A stretch of DNA of 64,000 bases, taken from positions 463,238-527,237 of the forward strand of contig WLWY01000005.1 of assembly GCA_012103325.1 (NCBI GenBank), in the 5' to 3' direction. The stretch's first letter is position 1. Every line of letters begins with the position of its first letter. This document shows, piece after piece, positions 8,514 through 17,017 of this stretch. Below the pieces are notes generated by a model. That model was not told the origin of the DNA, searched no databases, and saw only the letters and a program-made list of their open reading frames with translations. Source of the stretch: Alphaproteobacteria bacterium. GTDB lineage: Bacteria > Pseudomonadota > Alphaproteobacteria > UBA8366 > GCA-2717185. The translations under genes and the position numbers were made by a program.

Positions 8514-9503
8514 CTAGGCAGCAAAACCAGTTTGGATGTCCTTGATCATGGCGAGCGCGTCTGATGGCAGCGGTCCCTTGTTGACCGCATTGGTCGCAAA
8601 CTGGAACTCCTGAAGCGTTGCGATGCCGATCTCGGTTGTACAAAGCGCAGAATTCGAAACCACGTAGCGGGTTGCCAATTCCGGTAGGCTCGCCGCGTGC
8701 CCTGCCGCAACGACCGGTTCGAACTGCAGGGCGCGCTTCACATCGGTCGCATAGTCCTGGCTCGATCCGATAGGCGCGACCTCCTGTATGCCCAACGGAT
8801 GGCGCGCCTCGCTTCCCGACAGTGCGCCGCCGGCCAGAACGCGTACCCCGATCGAACCGACGCCGTTATCCTTGGCGACATTCAGGAGTAGACGGAAATC
8901 GTCCGCGGGATAGCCGGCCGGAATGGGTTCGCCTGCCGAGGGGGCGAGCATGTTGAAGAAGATCTGTGCGCTGTTGAAATGGCCGGACCCGATCAGTTTG
9001 TGAAGATCGTCCGTCGCCCCTTTCGCGGTAAAGCCGAGGTAGCGCGTTTTGCCTTCGTCCCGCAGTTTCTCGAAGACCGGTACGATCTCGTTAAGCACCT
9101 GGTCGGCGCCGAGAAAGCCACGATTGTCGGGAACGCCCAGCGTGTTGTGCAGCTGAAAGATATCGACGTGATCCTGTTCCAACCGAGTCAGGCTGGCTTC
9201 GAGGGAGGACCGGATCGTTCCGGCCAGATCGCCGTAATCCGCTTCGTCCAAGCCGACTTTGGTGCTGACGATGATACCGTCGCGGTTGCGGCCCAGCGCC
9301 CGGCCAAGATTGGTCTCCGAGGCCGTGTTCCCATAGGACGGTGCGGTGTCGAAATGATTGATGCCGTTGTCCCGCGCCCAGGCAACCGCGCGGTCCTGGT
9401 CGGCGGCGTCGCCTTTCGTCATCAACCCGCCGACCGCACCGCAGCCGAACGTCAACAGGGACACATTGAGGTCTGTGTGGCCAAACTGTTTGGTTTTCAT
9501 CAT
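8514..9503 (-). CDS. aldo/keto reductase
   Basis: 329 residues with an AKR TIM barrel. Seen are the N-terminal GCGAVGG strand, the catalytic Asp in NHFDTAPSYGN, Lys in STKVGLD, a barrel HisAsn (FQLHNT, where typical members have xHx), and the C-terminal cofactor-binding region with IGIATLQEFQ. It belongs to the general AKR11/12-like group of NADPH-dependent carbonyl reductases; substrate unknown. The start has AAGGA 5 nt upstream; a second ATG follows directly. It lies 8 bp downstream of a methyltransferase gene on the same strand, so the two form an operon. Its last 20 or so residues reappear as a decayed copy at about 13957-14034. Confidence 0.9.
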   Translation of the reverse strand: MMKTKQFGHTDLNVSLLTFGCGAVGGLMTKGDAADQDRAVAWARDNGINHFDTAPSYGNTASETNLGRALGRNRDGIIVSTKVGLDEADYGDLAGTIRSSLEASLTRLEQDHVDIFQLHNTLGVPDNRGFLGADQVLNEIVPVFEKLRDEGKTRYLGFTAKGATDDLHKLIGSGHFNSAQIFFNMLAPSAGEPIPAGYPADDFRLLLNVAKDNGVGSIGVRVLAGGALSGSEARHPLGIQEVAPIGSSQDYATDVKRALQFEPVVAAGHAASLPELATRYVVSNSALCTTEIGIATLQEFQFATNAVNKGPLPSDALAMIKDIQTGFAA

Positions 9504-9511
9504 CGCAATCC

Positions 9512-10345
9512 TTAAGCCGGTTTCTCGGCAATGAGTTCTACCGGCGCAATCCGGTTGTTGGAAATGTTCTCGGCCATATTGCCGATTTTTACCGGCGCCG
9601 TCTTGCCCATAACGATGTGCAGCCCGAGCGGCGGGGCCCCTATTGCGTTCGCGGCGGCGGTTTTGAGCCTCCCCAGGAAGTCCAGTGCAAATTCGCGCCG
9701 GTTGCGCTCGGCTGTAACGGCAAAGCCCGCTGCCTGCAGGGCCGCTTTGTAATCGTCAGGCGACCCAACGGCGCTGTCTTCCGGCGCCGTTGCCCAGGGT
9801 AACGGATAGGAGAGGTCGCCCGCACCGACACGCATTATGTCATAGATACCAAGCTGCCCACCGGGCTTCAGAACCCGGTACAGCTCGCGCGATAGTCCTG
9901 CTTTATCCGCAATGTTCATGCCGACATGCAGCATATAGGCCTTGTCGAAATTGCCGTCGGCAAAGGATGTCGCCGTTGCGTCGCCCTGTTCGGATGTGAC
10001 CCGGTCCGTCAGCCCGACCCAGGCGCACAAGGCGGCGCCTGTCTCAACGAACTCTGGGGTCAGATCGACCCCGGTAACGCGGCAATCGTATTTCTGTGCC
10101 GCGAACCGGCTCGCGCCGCCGAGCCCGCAACCGACATCTAGAACATGGTTGTCCGGCGTGAGCGCCAATTGGTCGAGGAAAATTTCCGTCGCGATACGGC
10201 CGCCGATATGGAACTCGTCAACCGGGCCCAAATCTTCGACCGCAACCGTATCCGGTGTCTTGCCGAGTTTTACGACGCCTTCCTCAATCGCCTTGAGGAG
10301 GCGGCCATGGGTGTAATGGGTCGCGAGAGAGTCCAAGTCAGGCAT
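9512..10345 (-). CDS. class I SAM-dependent methyltransferase
   Basis: 277 residues from an ATG with GGAGG 5 nt upstream. The SAM-binding core is plain: VLDVGCGLGGASRF (motif I) near residue 70, the VTGVDLTPE acidic-loop motif, GDATATSFADGNFDKAY, and LYRVLKPGGQLGIYDIM. The fold is like the UbiE/sarcosine-dimethylglycine methyltransferase type (Methyltransf_11/25), so a small-molecule acceptor is likely, but the substrate cannot be named. It precedes the aldo/keto reductase in a two-gene operon. A GTG/TTG start three bases earlier is possible but sits too close to the ribosome binding site. Confidence 0.88.
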   Translation of the reverse strand: MPDLDSLATHYTHGRLLKAIEEGVVKLGKTPDTVAVEDLGPVDEFHIGGRIATEIFLDQLALTPDNHVLDVGCGLGGASRFAAQKYDCRVTGVDLTPEFVETGAALCAWVGLTDRVTSEQGDATATSFADGNFDKAYMLHVGMNIADKAGLSRELYRVLKPGGQLGIYDIMRVGAGDLSYPLPWATAPEDSAVGSPDDYKAALQAAGFAVTAERNRREFALDFLGRLKTAAANAIGAPPLGLHIVMGKTAPVKIGNMAENISNNRIAPVELIAEKPA

Positions 10346-10575
10346 CAATTCCTCCGGCTTAGGCCGGTCGCCACGAGATATCCCGCTGGCGCGCCATGCG
10401 AAAGCGCCGTCGATATTACATCATTGGGTATTTTGTAACATCAGCCGCTGTCGAAGGTCTGCTTCCAGGGCAGGAGCGGGTGTAATCCTGAGTGGCTGTT
10501 TAAGGCAGGTTTTAGCCATAAGCAGCCCTTGTTGGCGATCTCGACAGTGTCAGGGTGCACGCACTAAATTTGCGA

Positions 10576-11259
10576 TTACATTTTCGATTCTGGGCTACTT
10601 TGCCCCAAGCGTGGCTCTGTCCCAGCCAGTAGCCGTTGAATGTTGGCACGATGGCGCACAATCACGTAAATGCTACCTGCACTCACCAGCAATCGATAGG
10701 GCAACGGTTGCTCCAAGCCCCAGATGAGGGCGATCGCAGTCAACGCCGCTAGCATCGAACTAAGGGAAACAGTCCGAAAAATAGCCAGCACAACGCCAAA
10801 AACCGTCGCAGCACCTAAACCTACTGGCCAAGATATCGCCAGCAACATGCCTAGCCCCGTCGCAGCGGATTTACCACCTGTAAAATTCAACCAAATCGAA
10901 CGGCTATGCCCCAACAACACGGCAAGTCCGGCCAAGCAAACAGCCCAAGGCACCCAGGTTTGCAGATCAAGCGCCGTCGGTGGTGTGACGGACGGCAATG
11001 TATAGAACCAAGGAAAAAACCAACGGGCAAAGACGATCGCCCCCACACCTTTCAGCATATCTACTAGGAGCACCACCAACGCAGGCCATTTCCCCAGGGT
11101 GCGCAATACGTTCGTTGCCCCAATAGATTTGGAGCCATGCTCTCGGATATCAATTCCCTTGAGCAGTTTCCCCGCCAGATAGCCCGTGGGCGTAGAACCG
11201 ACGAGATAAGCGATCGCCAACCCAATCACACTCGCTATCCAGAAAACCATGGGATTCAC
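10576..11259 (-). CDS. plsY: glycerol-3-phosphate acyltransferase PlsY, cyanobacterial-like
   Basis: 227 residues, an integral-membrane acyl-phosphate:glycerol-3-phosphate acyltransferase that makes lysophosphatidate, the first step of phospholipid synthesis. Conserved PlsY motifs are GSTPTGYLAGKLLKGIDIRE, SIGATNVLRTLGK, the GHSRSIWLNFTGGKSAAT glycine-rich loop, and the C-terminal VIVRHRANIQRLLAGTEP. The wording of these motifs recalls cyanobacterial PlsY more than alphaproteobacterial ones. Base use is also unlike its neighbours: many A/T-ending codons, and sampled 60-bp lines run about 50-57% GC. Two copies of GCGATCGC (the HIP1 octamer abundant in cyanobacteria) lie inside the gene at 10730-10737 and 11210-11217. 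Signs therefore favour horizontal gain. Confidence 0.9.
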   Translation of the reverse strand: MNPMVFWIASVIGLAIAYLVGSTPTGYLAGKLLKGIDIREHGSKSIGATNVLRTLGKWPALVVLLVDMLKGVGAIVFARWFFPWFYTLPSVTPPTALDLQTWVPWAVCLAGLAVLLGHSRSIWLNFTGGKSAATGLGMLLAISWPVGLGAATVFGVVLAIFRTVSLSSMLAALTAIALIWGLEQPLPYRLLVSAGSIYVIVRHRANIQRLLAGTEPRLGQSSPESKM

Positions 11260-11731
11260 CTCGACGCACTAATTTCAGGCAATCATCATTTGGTCGTCTA
11301 CTTCTTTGACCGCTATGGGTCAAAAGCGGGCTCCGAGGTTAGGGTGGCGTTCGTCCGCAGTTGATGTGCGAACGGACCCCATCGGGTCGGAAACGGACAC
11401 CGGCCGAAACGGTCGAGGCTATCATATAGCGCTCTTCCTATTGGCCTATCGATGCCGTTGCCGGTTCGTTATCCCGACAGGAGAAAAATCAAGGCAAGCA
11501 AGGCGGCGAACATGATGCAGCCCGCTATAATCCGGCTCCGGCAAGGACCAAGAACTTCGAATGGCGCTGAAAATTTCATCGTAACCCGGCGGACCTATTC
11601 AATCGGTTTCCGTTCAATAGGACTATATCGCAATTACCCGCGCGTAAAAGCCGGCGACCGATCAACGCTTGTCCGCAACTATCTCCGACCGGTAATGGTC
11701 AGCGGTGGCGGAAGGGAGACGGCTACGCTTT
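11260..11731. other. intergenic region without a supportable gene
   Basis: 472 bp between the plsY start and the end of the MFS gene. Short open frames exist on the plus strand but lack family resemblance, ribosome binding sites and plausible codon use. A small GACCC-CATC-GGGTC hairpin lies near 11377-11390. The stretch could be residue of the event that brought in plsY. Confidence 0.4.
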
Positions 11732-12991
11732 CTATTCCGCCGCGGCAGGCGCTGGTTCGGGCGTCGGCAGTTGCTTCGGTAGGATCGCAACGGCGGCGAG
11801 AATGACGGCGGCGGCACTGGCGAGGATGATGAACAGCGTGTCGAAGCCCCAGTTTTTGTAAACGAACGCGATCAACGGCAGAGTCGCCGCCAGCACCGTG
11901 AAGCTCACCACGTAGCGGATACCGTATATGCGGGCGCGGTAGGCGCCGCTGGCCGTTTTGCCGATCATGAAGTCGTTGATCGGAATCTGACCGAATGCAC
12001 CAAGCATGAAGCCGAAGGCGACGGCAAGGGCGATGCCGTCCGACAGCCCGGGCATCGCCGCAAAGAAGACGATTTGGATCGTTGCAACGACCATGAACAC
12101 GCGGCGCGGACCGAACCGGTCGAGCATCATGCCGACGACAAGCTGCGCGATCGATGCGACCGCGAATACGACGAATGCCAAAGTGCCGATTACGGTGGCC
12201 ACATCGCCCTGACTGGATCCGGCAATCCCGTCGAGCCAGGCGGAGAGGTCCGTGGCGAGGCCCTGCAAACGTTCGTCGAAGATCTTGGGCAGGGCGAACG
12301 TCGTCGACTGGAAAATGATCGAGGAGACGGCGGTGGTGAGAAATACGATTGCCGCAACGCGGAACAGCAAGGCGCGATATTCCGGGGACGGCTTCGGGCC
12401 CTCCGCGGCTTTCGCCTTGGGTGCGTTCCCGTCGGCGTGAATGCTGTGCCGCCGCATCGTCATATAGACGAAGCCTACGGCAATCGAAAACACGCCCGGC
12501 GCGATGAACGCCATGCGCCAGCCGCCATTATCGATCAGGTAACCGGTGATCAGCGCGGCCGCAGCGACGCCAAGATTGCCCCACACGCCATTCGTGGCGA
12601 TGCGCATGCCGGTGTCGCGCCACTTCGTGGTGACGATGGCGAGGCCGACGGGATGGTAGATCGCCGCGAACATGCCGATCACGAACAGCCCGATACCGAT
12701 TTGCAGGGGCGTTTGCGTAAAGCCCGTCGCGATGGCGGCCAGGCCAATGCCGATGAAAAACACGCACATCATGCCGTCGCGGCTCCACTTGTCGGCGAGC
12801 CAACCGGCGGGCAGTGAGAAAAGACCGAAAGCGAAGAACCCCGGTGTCGCATAGGCCAGCAATTCTGCATAGCCGACGCCCCATTCCTTATAGAGCACCA
12901 GGGCCGCGACCGTTGCGAACACAAGAGTGAACAGGTGGTCGAGAAAGTGACCAATGTTGAGCAACAGGAAATACGAGCGATCCTGGTTCAT
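11732..12991 (-). CDS. MFS transporter (12-TM)
   Basis: 419 residues from the ATG at 12991, which is preceded by GGAGGA with 9-nt spacing; an upstream in-frame ATG at 13045 would add 18 arginine-rich residues and is less likely. About 12 hydrophobic helices in two halves are separated by a charged loop near residues 195-220. GWLADKWSRDG after the second helix is the MFS motif A. The N-terminus with GHFLDH recalls the fosmidomycin-resistance/Fsr-type efflux group, but substrate is not predictable. It is transcribed divergently from the AraC-type gene at 13147, a usual arrangement for a transporter and its local regulator. Confidence 0.85.
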   Translation of the reverse strand: MNQDRSYFLLLNIGHFLDHLFTLVFATVAALVLYKEWGVGYAELLAYATPGFFAFGLFSLPAGWLADKWSRDGMMCVFFIGIGLAAIATGFTQTPLQIGIGLFVIGMFAAIYHPVGLAIVTTKWRDTGMRIATNGVWGNLGVAAAALITGYLIDNGGWRMAFIAPGVFSIAVGFVYMTMRRHSIHADGNAPKAKAAEGPKPSPEYRALLFRVAAIVFLTTAVSSIIFQSTTFALPKIFDERLQGLATDLSAWLDGIAGSSQGDVATVIGTLAFVVFAVASIAQLVVGMMLDRFGPRRVFMVVATIQIVFFAAMPGLSDGIALAVAFGFMLGAFGQIPINDFMIGKTASGAYRARIYGIRYVVSFTVLAATLPLIAFVYKNWGFDTLFIILASAAAVILAAVAILPKQLPTPEPAPAAAE

Positions 12992-13146
12992 GATGATGTG
13001 TCCTCCGCCTCGTCGCCTGCACGGCCGCGCACGCGCGGACGGCATGATCTTAGTGATTCCTTGCAGGTTACGCTTGGCGTAAATGCGATGTCATGCCAAC
13101 ATCAGTCGAATTTCTGCCAATGTTCCCGCTGGAAGGTGTGGGCCGC

Positions 13147-13932
13147 ATGACGATTACCCAGTCCCGTAGCACGGATCCAGATGATTATCAGGATCTGCCG
13201 CAAGCCATCGGCGCCATGTCGAAGCGCTTTGCGGATGGCTTCGTTACCCCGCTGCATGACCATGAGCGGGACCAGTTGCTCTACGCAGCGTGCGGCGTCA
13301 TGCGGTTACGGACAAACCGGGAAGCCTGGATCGTACCGCAAGGCAGTGCGTTTTATGTGCCTGCCGGAACGCCTCATTCGGTTGGTATGCACGGCGACGT
13401 CGAGATGCGGACTTTGTATATCGACACCTCTGTCTCTCATGCGCGGCCGCTGTCTCCGCGCGTCGTGACGGTATCCAATCTGCTACGGGAATTGATTCTC
13501 GCGCTCAGCGAAGAACCGGTTCAATACGAGCCAGACAGCCGTGGCGATATCATTGCGCGATTGATCAATCAGGAACTCGATCGTGCTCGCGAACTTACTT
13601 TGAGCGTTCCCTTGCCGAAGGACATAAGGCTGCAAAGGCTATGTGCCGAACTTCTCGCCGACCCCTCGGACCGCCGGACGTTGGCGGATTGGGCAGATGT
13701 TGCCGGCGCTTCGGCACGTACATTGGCCCGGTTGTTCGAACGTGATTTGGGAATGGGGTTCAATCGCTGGCGTCAGCGCGTCCGCCTGCACAGCGCCCTT
13801 GAAGCGATCTCGTCCGGCGAACCGATCGCCCGCGTAGCGCGGCAGCATGGCTATCTCAGCACAAGCGCCTTCTCCGCCGCCTTCGGAAAGGTCATGGGGT
13901 TTCCGCCGTCCAAGGCATCGAACGAGCGATAG
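13147..13932 (+). CDS. AraC-family transcriptional regulator with N-terminal cupin
   Basis: 261 residues from an ATG with GGAAGG about 12 nt upstream; a longer form from 13093 is possible. The N-terminal part (about 20-110) is a cupin sensor: FVTPLHDHERDQLLYAACG and VPAGTPHSVGMHGDVEM. The C-terminal part has two helix-turn-helix units (ADWADVAGASARTLARLFERD and RVARQHGYLSTSAFSAAFGKV), the AraC DNA-binding domain. Known relatives, such as NimR of E. coli, control a divergent MFS pump; here the divergent MFS gene at 11732-12991 is the obvious candidate target, with the 155-bp gap holding the operator. The effector is unknown. Confidence 0.88.
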   Translation: MTITQSRSTDPDDYQDLPQAIGAMSKRFADGFVTPLHDHERDQLLYAACGVMRLRTNREAWIVPQGSAFYVPAGTPHSVGMHGDVEMRTLYIDTSVSHARPLSPRVVTVSNLLRELILALSEEPVQYEPDSRGDIIARLINQELDRARELTLSVPLPKDIRLQRLCAELLADPSDRRTLADWADVAGASARTLARLFERDLGMGFNRWRQRVRLHSALEAISSGEPIARVARQHGYLSTSAFSAAFGKVMGFPPSKASNER

Positions 13933-13956
13933 GCTTTGGCGGCGTAAAGTGCCGGT

Positions 13957-14034
13957 CTAGGATCCCTCAGGAGTAAAGCCTGTCTCTAAATTCTTGATCA
14001 TGGCCAGTGCATCTTTTGCGATGGCAGGAATTCT
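13957..14034 (-). pseudogene. C-terminal remnant of an aldo/keto reductase
   Basis: Read on the minus strand, this stretch encodes KDALAMIKNLETGF before a stop, matching SDALAMIKDIQTGF at the C-terminus of the intact aldo/keto reductase at 8514-9503, and the nucleotide sequence TTCTTGATCATGGCC versus CTTGATCATGGCG is alignable. Upstream of the match the sequence changes abruptly to an AT-rich stretch, so only the tail of the second copy is left. This is most simply a duplicated and truncated gene whose body was replaced. Confidence 0.65.
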
Positions 14035-14096
14035 GCGGAGGATGATTAAGTGTCGTGTCCTCGGATAATTAATGTGCGTTTTAACTTTGTGCCAAA

Positions 14097-14345
14097 TTAG
14101 CTCTTTGTATTTGTTAACCCTCGGAAAATATACATATATAGATACGGTGCTCCTACAATTTCCAAGATGATCCATGTGACATCAAATGGGATGAGTGAGC
14201 GAAATGCTAGTGCGATAAAAAAAGGGAAAACAATACATAAAAATCCTATCACCAGCCCATGTAAGAATTTTTTGTTCTGATAATATCTGTGCATTGCATC
14301 ACTAGTATTTATATAAAATGATGCAACGTAATTAATTAAATACAT
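14097..14345 (-). CDS. small AT-rich hypothetical membrane protein
   Basis: 82 residues with two likely transmembrane segments (HGLVIGFLCIVFPFFIALAF and a second around FDVTWIILEIVGAPYLYMYIF) separated by a short loop. The DNA from about 14035 to 14345 is far more AT-rich than the rest of the window, and codon use is unlike the neighbours, which suggests recent acquisition. There is no clear ribosome binding site and the frame runs up to the end of the EthD gene, so it may not be expressed. No family is recognised. Confidence 0.4.
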   Translation of the reverse strand: MYLINYVASFYINTSDAMHRYYQNKKFLHGLVIGFLCIVFPFFIALAFRSLIPFDVTWIILEIVGAPYLYMYIFRGLTNTKS

Positions 14346-14361
14346 GTCAAATCAGGCCCGC

Positions 14362-15096
14362 TCACTCAATCCCAACCATTTCCATCCCACTGCAAAAGAT
14401 CGACATCGCGTCGTAATCGACCCACTGCGCCATGCCATCAGGTTGGATGGTCTCGCGGTATGCGGTCCAGCCGGACGAGTCCGGAAAGTACAGTTCCGCC
14501 ATGCCGGCGTACGGTTCCGTGTCCGGTTCCAGGCTGTGGCTGACGACATAGCGGAAGCCGCCGACGGCCTCCATGGTCTGGCGCACATTCGGGACATGGA
14601 TGTCGAGCCAATGATCAAACAGGGCGTTCCGGTCCGCACCTGGCTGCATCGCGACCAGGAAGGTCACCTTGAAGAAGCCGCTTCTTGTGCAGGGGAAGGG
14701 CAGATTCAGGGTCAGCGGCGCTAAGGGCAGCTTGCCGTCCATGACGACATATTCCCGCGTCGCCCACGGCCAGTAGGGTTCGACCTTTTCCTGAAACGTG
14801 TCATAGGGCTTGACGGCGCTGGCTTGCGCCGGGCGGGGCAGCGGTTCCGCGTACCAGAGTTGTGCCACACCATCCCAGGGGTGCGGCTTGTCGGGCTCGG
14901 GATCGAACAAGGTCGCGACATAGTGCGTCGCGTGGGGTTTGCCGGCGGCGCGGTTCTTTGTGTTGCGGTCGATGACGCCCGGCATGTGGTTGGCGAACCA
15001 ATGGGCGATCAGTTCCTCGCGGCTGGTATCGGCGCGGCGCTTGATCAGATACTGCATTTTCGCGCCTTGTGTTGCCGGCGGTCTCGATGCGGTCAT
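14362..15096 (-). CDS. EthD-domain protein (two ferredoxin-like barrels)
   Basis: 244 residues holding two EthD/dimeric alpha-beta-barrel repeats. The first runs about 12-115 (MQYLIKRRADTSREELIAHW, then HMPGVID) and the second about 140-244 (FFKVTFLVAMQPGADRNALFDHW followed by IHVPNVRQTMEAVGG). EthD was named from an ethyl tert-butyl ether degradation locus, and relatives occur beside degradation genes; the chemistry is unproven. It is followed, upstream on the same strand, by the Anbu gene with 12 bp between stop and start, so these two are likely co-transcribed. Confidence 0.8.
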   Translation of the reverse strand: MTASRPPATQGAKMQYLIKRRADTSREELIAHWFANHMPGVIDRNTKNRAAGKPHATHYVATLFDPEPDKPHPWDGVAQLWYAEPLPRPAQASAVKPYDTFQEKVEPYWPWATREYVVMDGKLPLAPLTLNLPFPCTRSGFFKVTFLVAMQPGADRNALFDHWLDIHVPNVRQTMEAVGGFRYVVSHSLEPDTEPYAGMAELYFPDSSGWTAYRETIQPDGMAQWVDYDAMSIFCSGMEMVGIE

Positions 15097-15108
15097 ATCC
15101 GTTCTCCC

Positions 15109-15837
15109 TTAAACGTCTGGCAGGGTTTGAAAAGCCTCCCGTAAGGCATGCGACCAGCGTTCGCTGAGTTCGGTGAACTCGGGATCGCCGTCCTCGATTC
15201 GCCGCTGGATGTCGAAATCGAACGTATCGCTACGGATGACCGTGAGGTCGAGCGGCATGCCGACCGACAGGTTGCTGCGTAGGGTCGAATCCATGGAGAG
15301 CATGACGGCTTTCAGAGCATCTTTCATGGGTGTGTCGATCGTCAGGACGCGGTCGAGGATGGGCTTGCCGTACTTGTGCTCGCCGATTTGAAAGTAGGGG
15401 GTGTCGGGCGTGGCCTCGATGAAGTTGCCGGGGGCATAGACTTGAAACAGGCGATGCCGCCCACCCTTGCGTTGTCCGCCGACGATCATCGTTGCATCAG
15501 ATGCCTCGCCGCGCGCCTGAAGCGCATCGCTATTGCGCTCTTGCACGTCGCGCATCGTGTTGCCGACGATTTGCGCGATCCGGTACATCGTCTCCGCGTT
15601 CAGGATACTTTCCACATCTTCCGTCCGGTCGCGGTGGATGGCCTGATTAAGCCGCGTGATGACGCCTTGTGTGATGGATAGATTGCCCGCGGTCGCGATC
15701 GTGATCGCCCGCTCGCCCGTAACGGACCAGTTGAACGTTTTCTTGTAGCGCGCGATATTGTCGACCCCCGCGTTGGTCCGCGTGTCGGACAGAAACACCA
15801 GGCCGTCCGAGATTTTCAAACCGACACAATAGGTCAT
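15109..15837 (-). CDS. Anbu, proteasome beta-subunit-like Ntn hydrolase
   Basis: 242 residues beginning MTYCVGLKISDGLVFLSDTR, the recognised start of Anbu ('ancestral beta subunit') proteins in which Thr2 becomes the N-terminal nucleophile after Met removal. Other proteasome-fold traits are the SDTRTNAG strand with Asp, Lys in YKKTFNW, and the ITIATAGNLS strand. Anbu assembles into open helical or ring particles; its substrates are not settled. In many bacteria it sits in an operon with a transglutaminase-like protein, an alpha-E protein and an ATP-grasp ligase. None of these is present here; the neighbour is an EthD gene instead. AGGAG lies about 12 nt before the ATG. Confidence 0.87.
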   Translation of the reverse strand: MTYCVGLKISDGLVFLSDTRTNAGVDNIARYKKTFNWSVTGERAITIATAGNLSITQGVITRLNQAIHRDRTEDVESILNAETMYRIAQIVGNTMRDVQERNSDALQARGEASDATMIVGGQRKGGRHRLFQVYAPGNFIEATPDTPYFQIGEHKYGKPILDRVLTIDTPMKDALKAVMLSMDSTLRSNLSVGMPLDLTVIRSDTFDFDIQRRIEDGDPEFTELSERWSHALREAFQTLPDV

Positions 15838-15924
15838 CGTCTATCGCCACTCCTGTTGGGAATTCTGGAGACGCGAAGGTAATTACACCATATCCCCGGC
15901 TGGCGAGAAGACTTCATCGCGTAG

Positions 15925-16896
15925 CTAACCAACGCGGCAGCGCGCGTAGGCCTTCTCGTCCAACGAAAGCCCGTGCCCTGGCCGGTCCGGCGCGGTGAGC
16001 ACACCATCCACGGGTTCGGGCATGTCCTGCAGGATTGCCGTCGAGCGCGGCATGTATTCGAGGATCTGCCCATTGGGCGCGGCGGCGAGCAAATGGACGT
16101 GGAACTCCGGCGCGACGTGGCCGCTGATCTGTATGCGGTGCGACTCGGCGAGGGCGGCGATCTTGCGCCACGGCGTGATACCGCCGACCCGGAATAGGTC
16201 GAGGATCGCGATGTCGACGGCGCGCGCTTCCAAGGTCTGCCGGAATTGCGTCAAGGTATACAGGTTTTCGCCGCCCGTGACGGGGATGTCGAGTTCGGCC
16301 GCCAGGCTCGCCAGCCCCGCGACGCCGGTGCCGGCCGCGTCACGTGCGACAGCGGCGCGCTCGGCCTGCGCTGAGGGACCGATCTCCTTGCCGAGTCTCA
16401 GCTTGATCGCCTTGTAGCCGGCCGCCGCATGATTCCGGGCCGACGCCGCGAGCTCGTCGTAAGAGAGGCTGTACCACAGCCGGTCGCTGGCATAGGCAGG
16501 TACATGGTCGCGGAACCCGCCGAGCAGCCGATACAGCGGTTGTCCCTGGATCTTGCCCGCCGCGTCCCACATCGCGATATCGAGCGGCGCAATGGCCCAA
16601 TGCAGTAGCCCGCCCGGCCCGACCCATTTGCCGGCTGCCGTCATTTTCTGCCACGCGGCCTCGGTTTCCAGCACGTTCATGCCGATCAGGCTTTCGCCCA
16701 GTTCCCGGGCCGCCTGCGTGATGGGGTGAACCAGTTGCGCGCCCAGCTTCACGATATAGCCGAAGCCTTCCGCGCCATCGCTCGTCCGGATGCGGGCGAC
16801 GACATGCCAATTCGCATCGACGGTCCGGCCGGCGGCGATATAGGCATCTTCGACCGGCACTTGCAGCACATCGATGGTGATGTTTTCGATTTTCAT
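15925..16896 (-). pseudogene. mandelate racemase/muconate-lactonizing-type enolase-superfamily protein with internal in-frame deletion
   Basis: 323 residues against about 360-400 for the family. The N-terminal capping domain (1-125) and barrel start are intact, including the KLR acid/base motif in YKAIKLRLGKE and, later, the third metal ligand in PVTGGENLY. Between them the sequence jumps from AAVARDAAG straight to TGVAGLASLAAELD (about 16320-16345), so roughly 40 residues are missing. In mandelate racemase this stretch carries the first two metal-binding acids (D of the DxN strand and E of the ExP strand). Without them Mg2+ binding and catalysis should fail, so the gene is probably a pseudogene although the frame is open. 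The C-terminal His (QISGHVAPEFHVHL) remains. Confidence 0.78.
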
Positions 16897-17017
16897 AGCG
16901 TGTCTCTCCTCACCGAACAGTCTAGCAAATCAATCGAGTAGGTCACCGGGGTTCCGTGCGATGGCGCGGCGGTCTTTAATGGCGCGCAATCGAATTGGAA
17001 TTCACGGGACGGACTAG

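Noticed and set aside
11306..11805. Short plus-strand ORFs between plsY and the MFS gene
   Set aside because: No recognisable domains, no ribosome binding sites, and the last runs into the antisense of the MFS gene.
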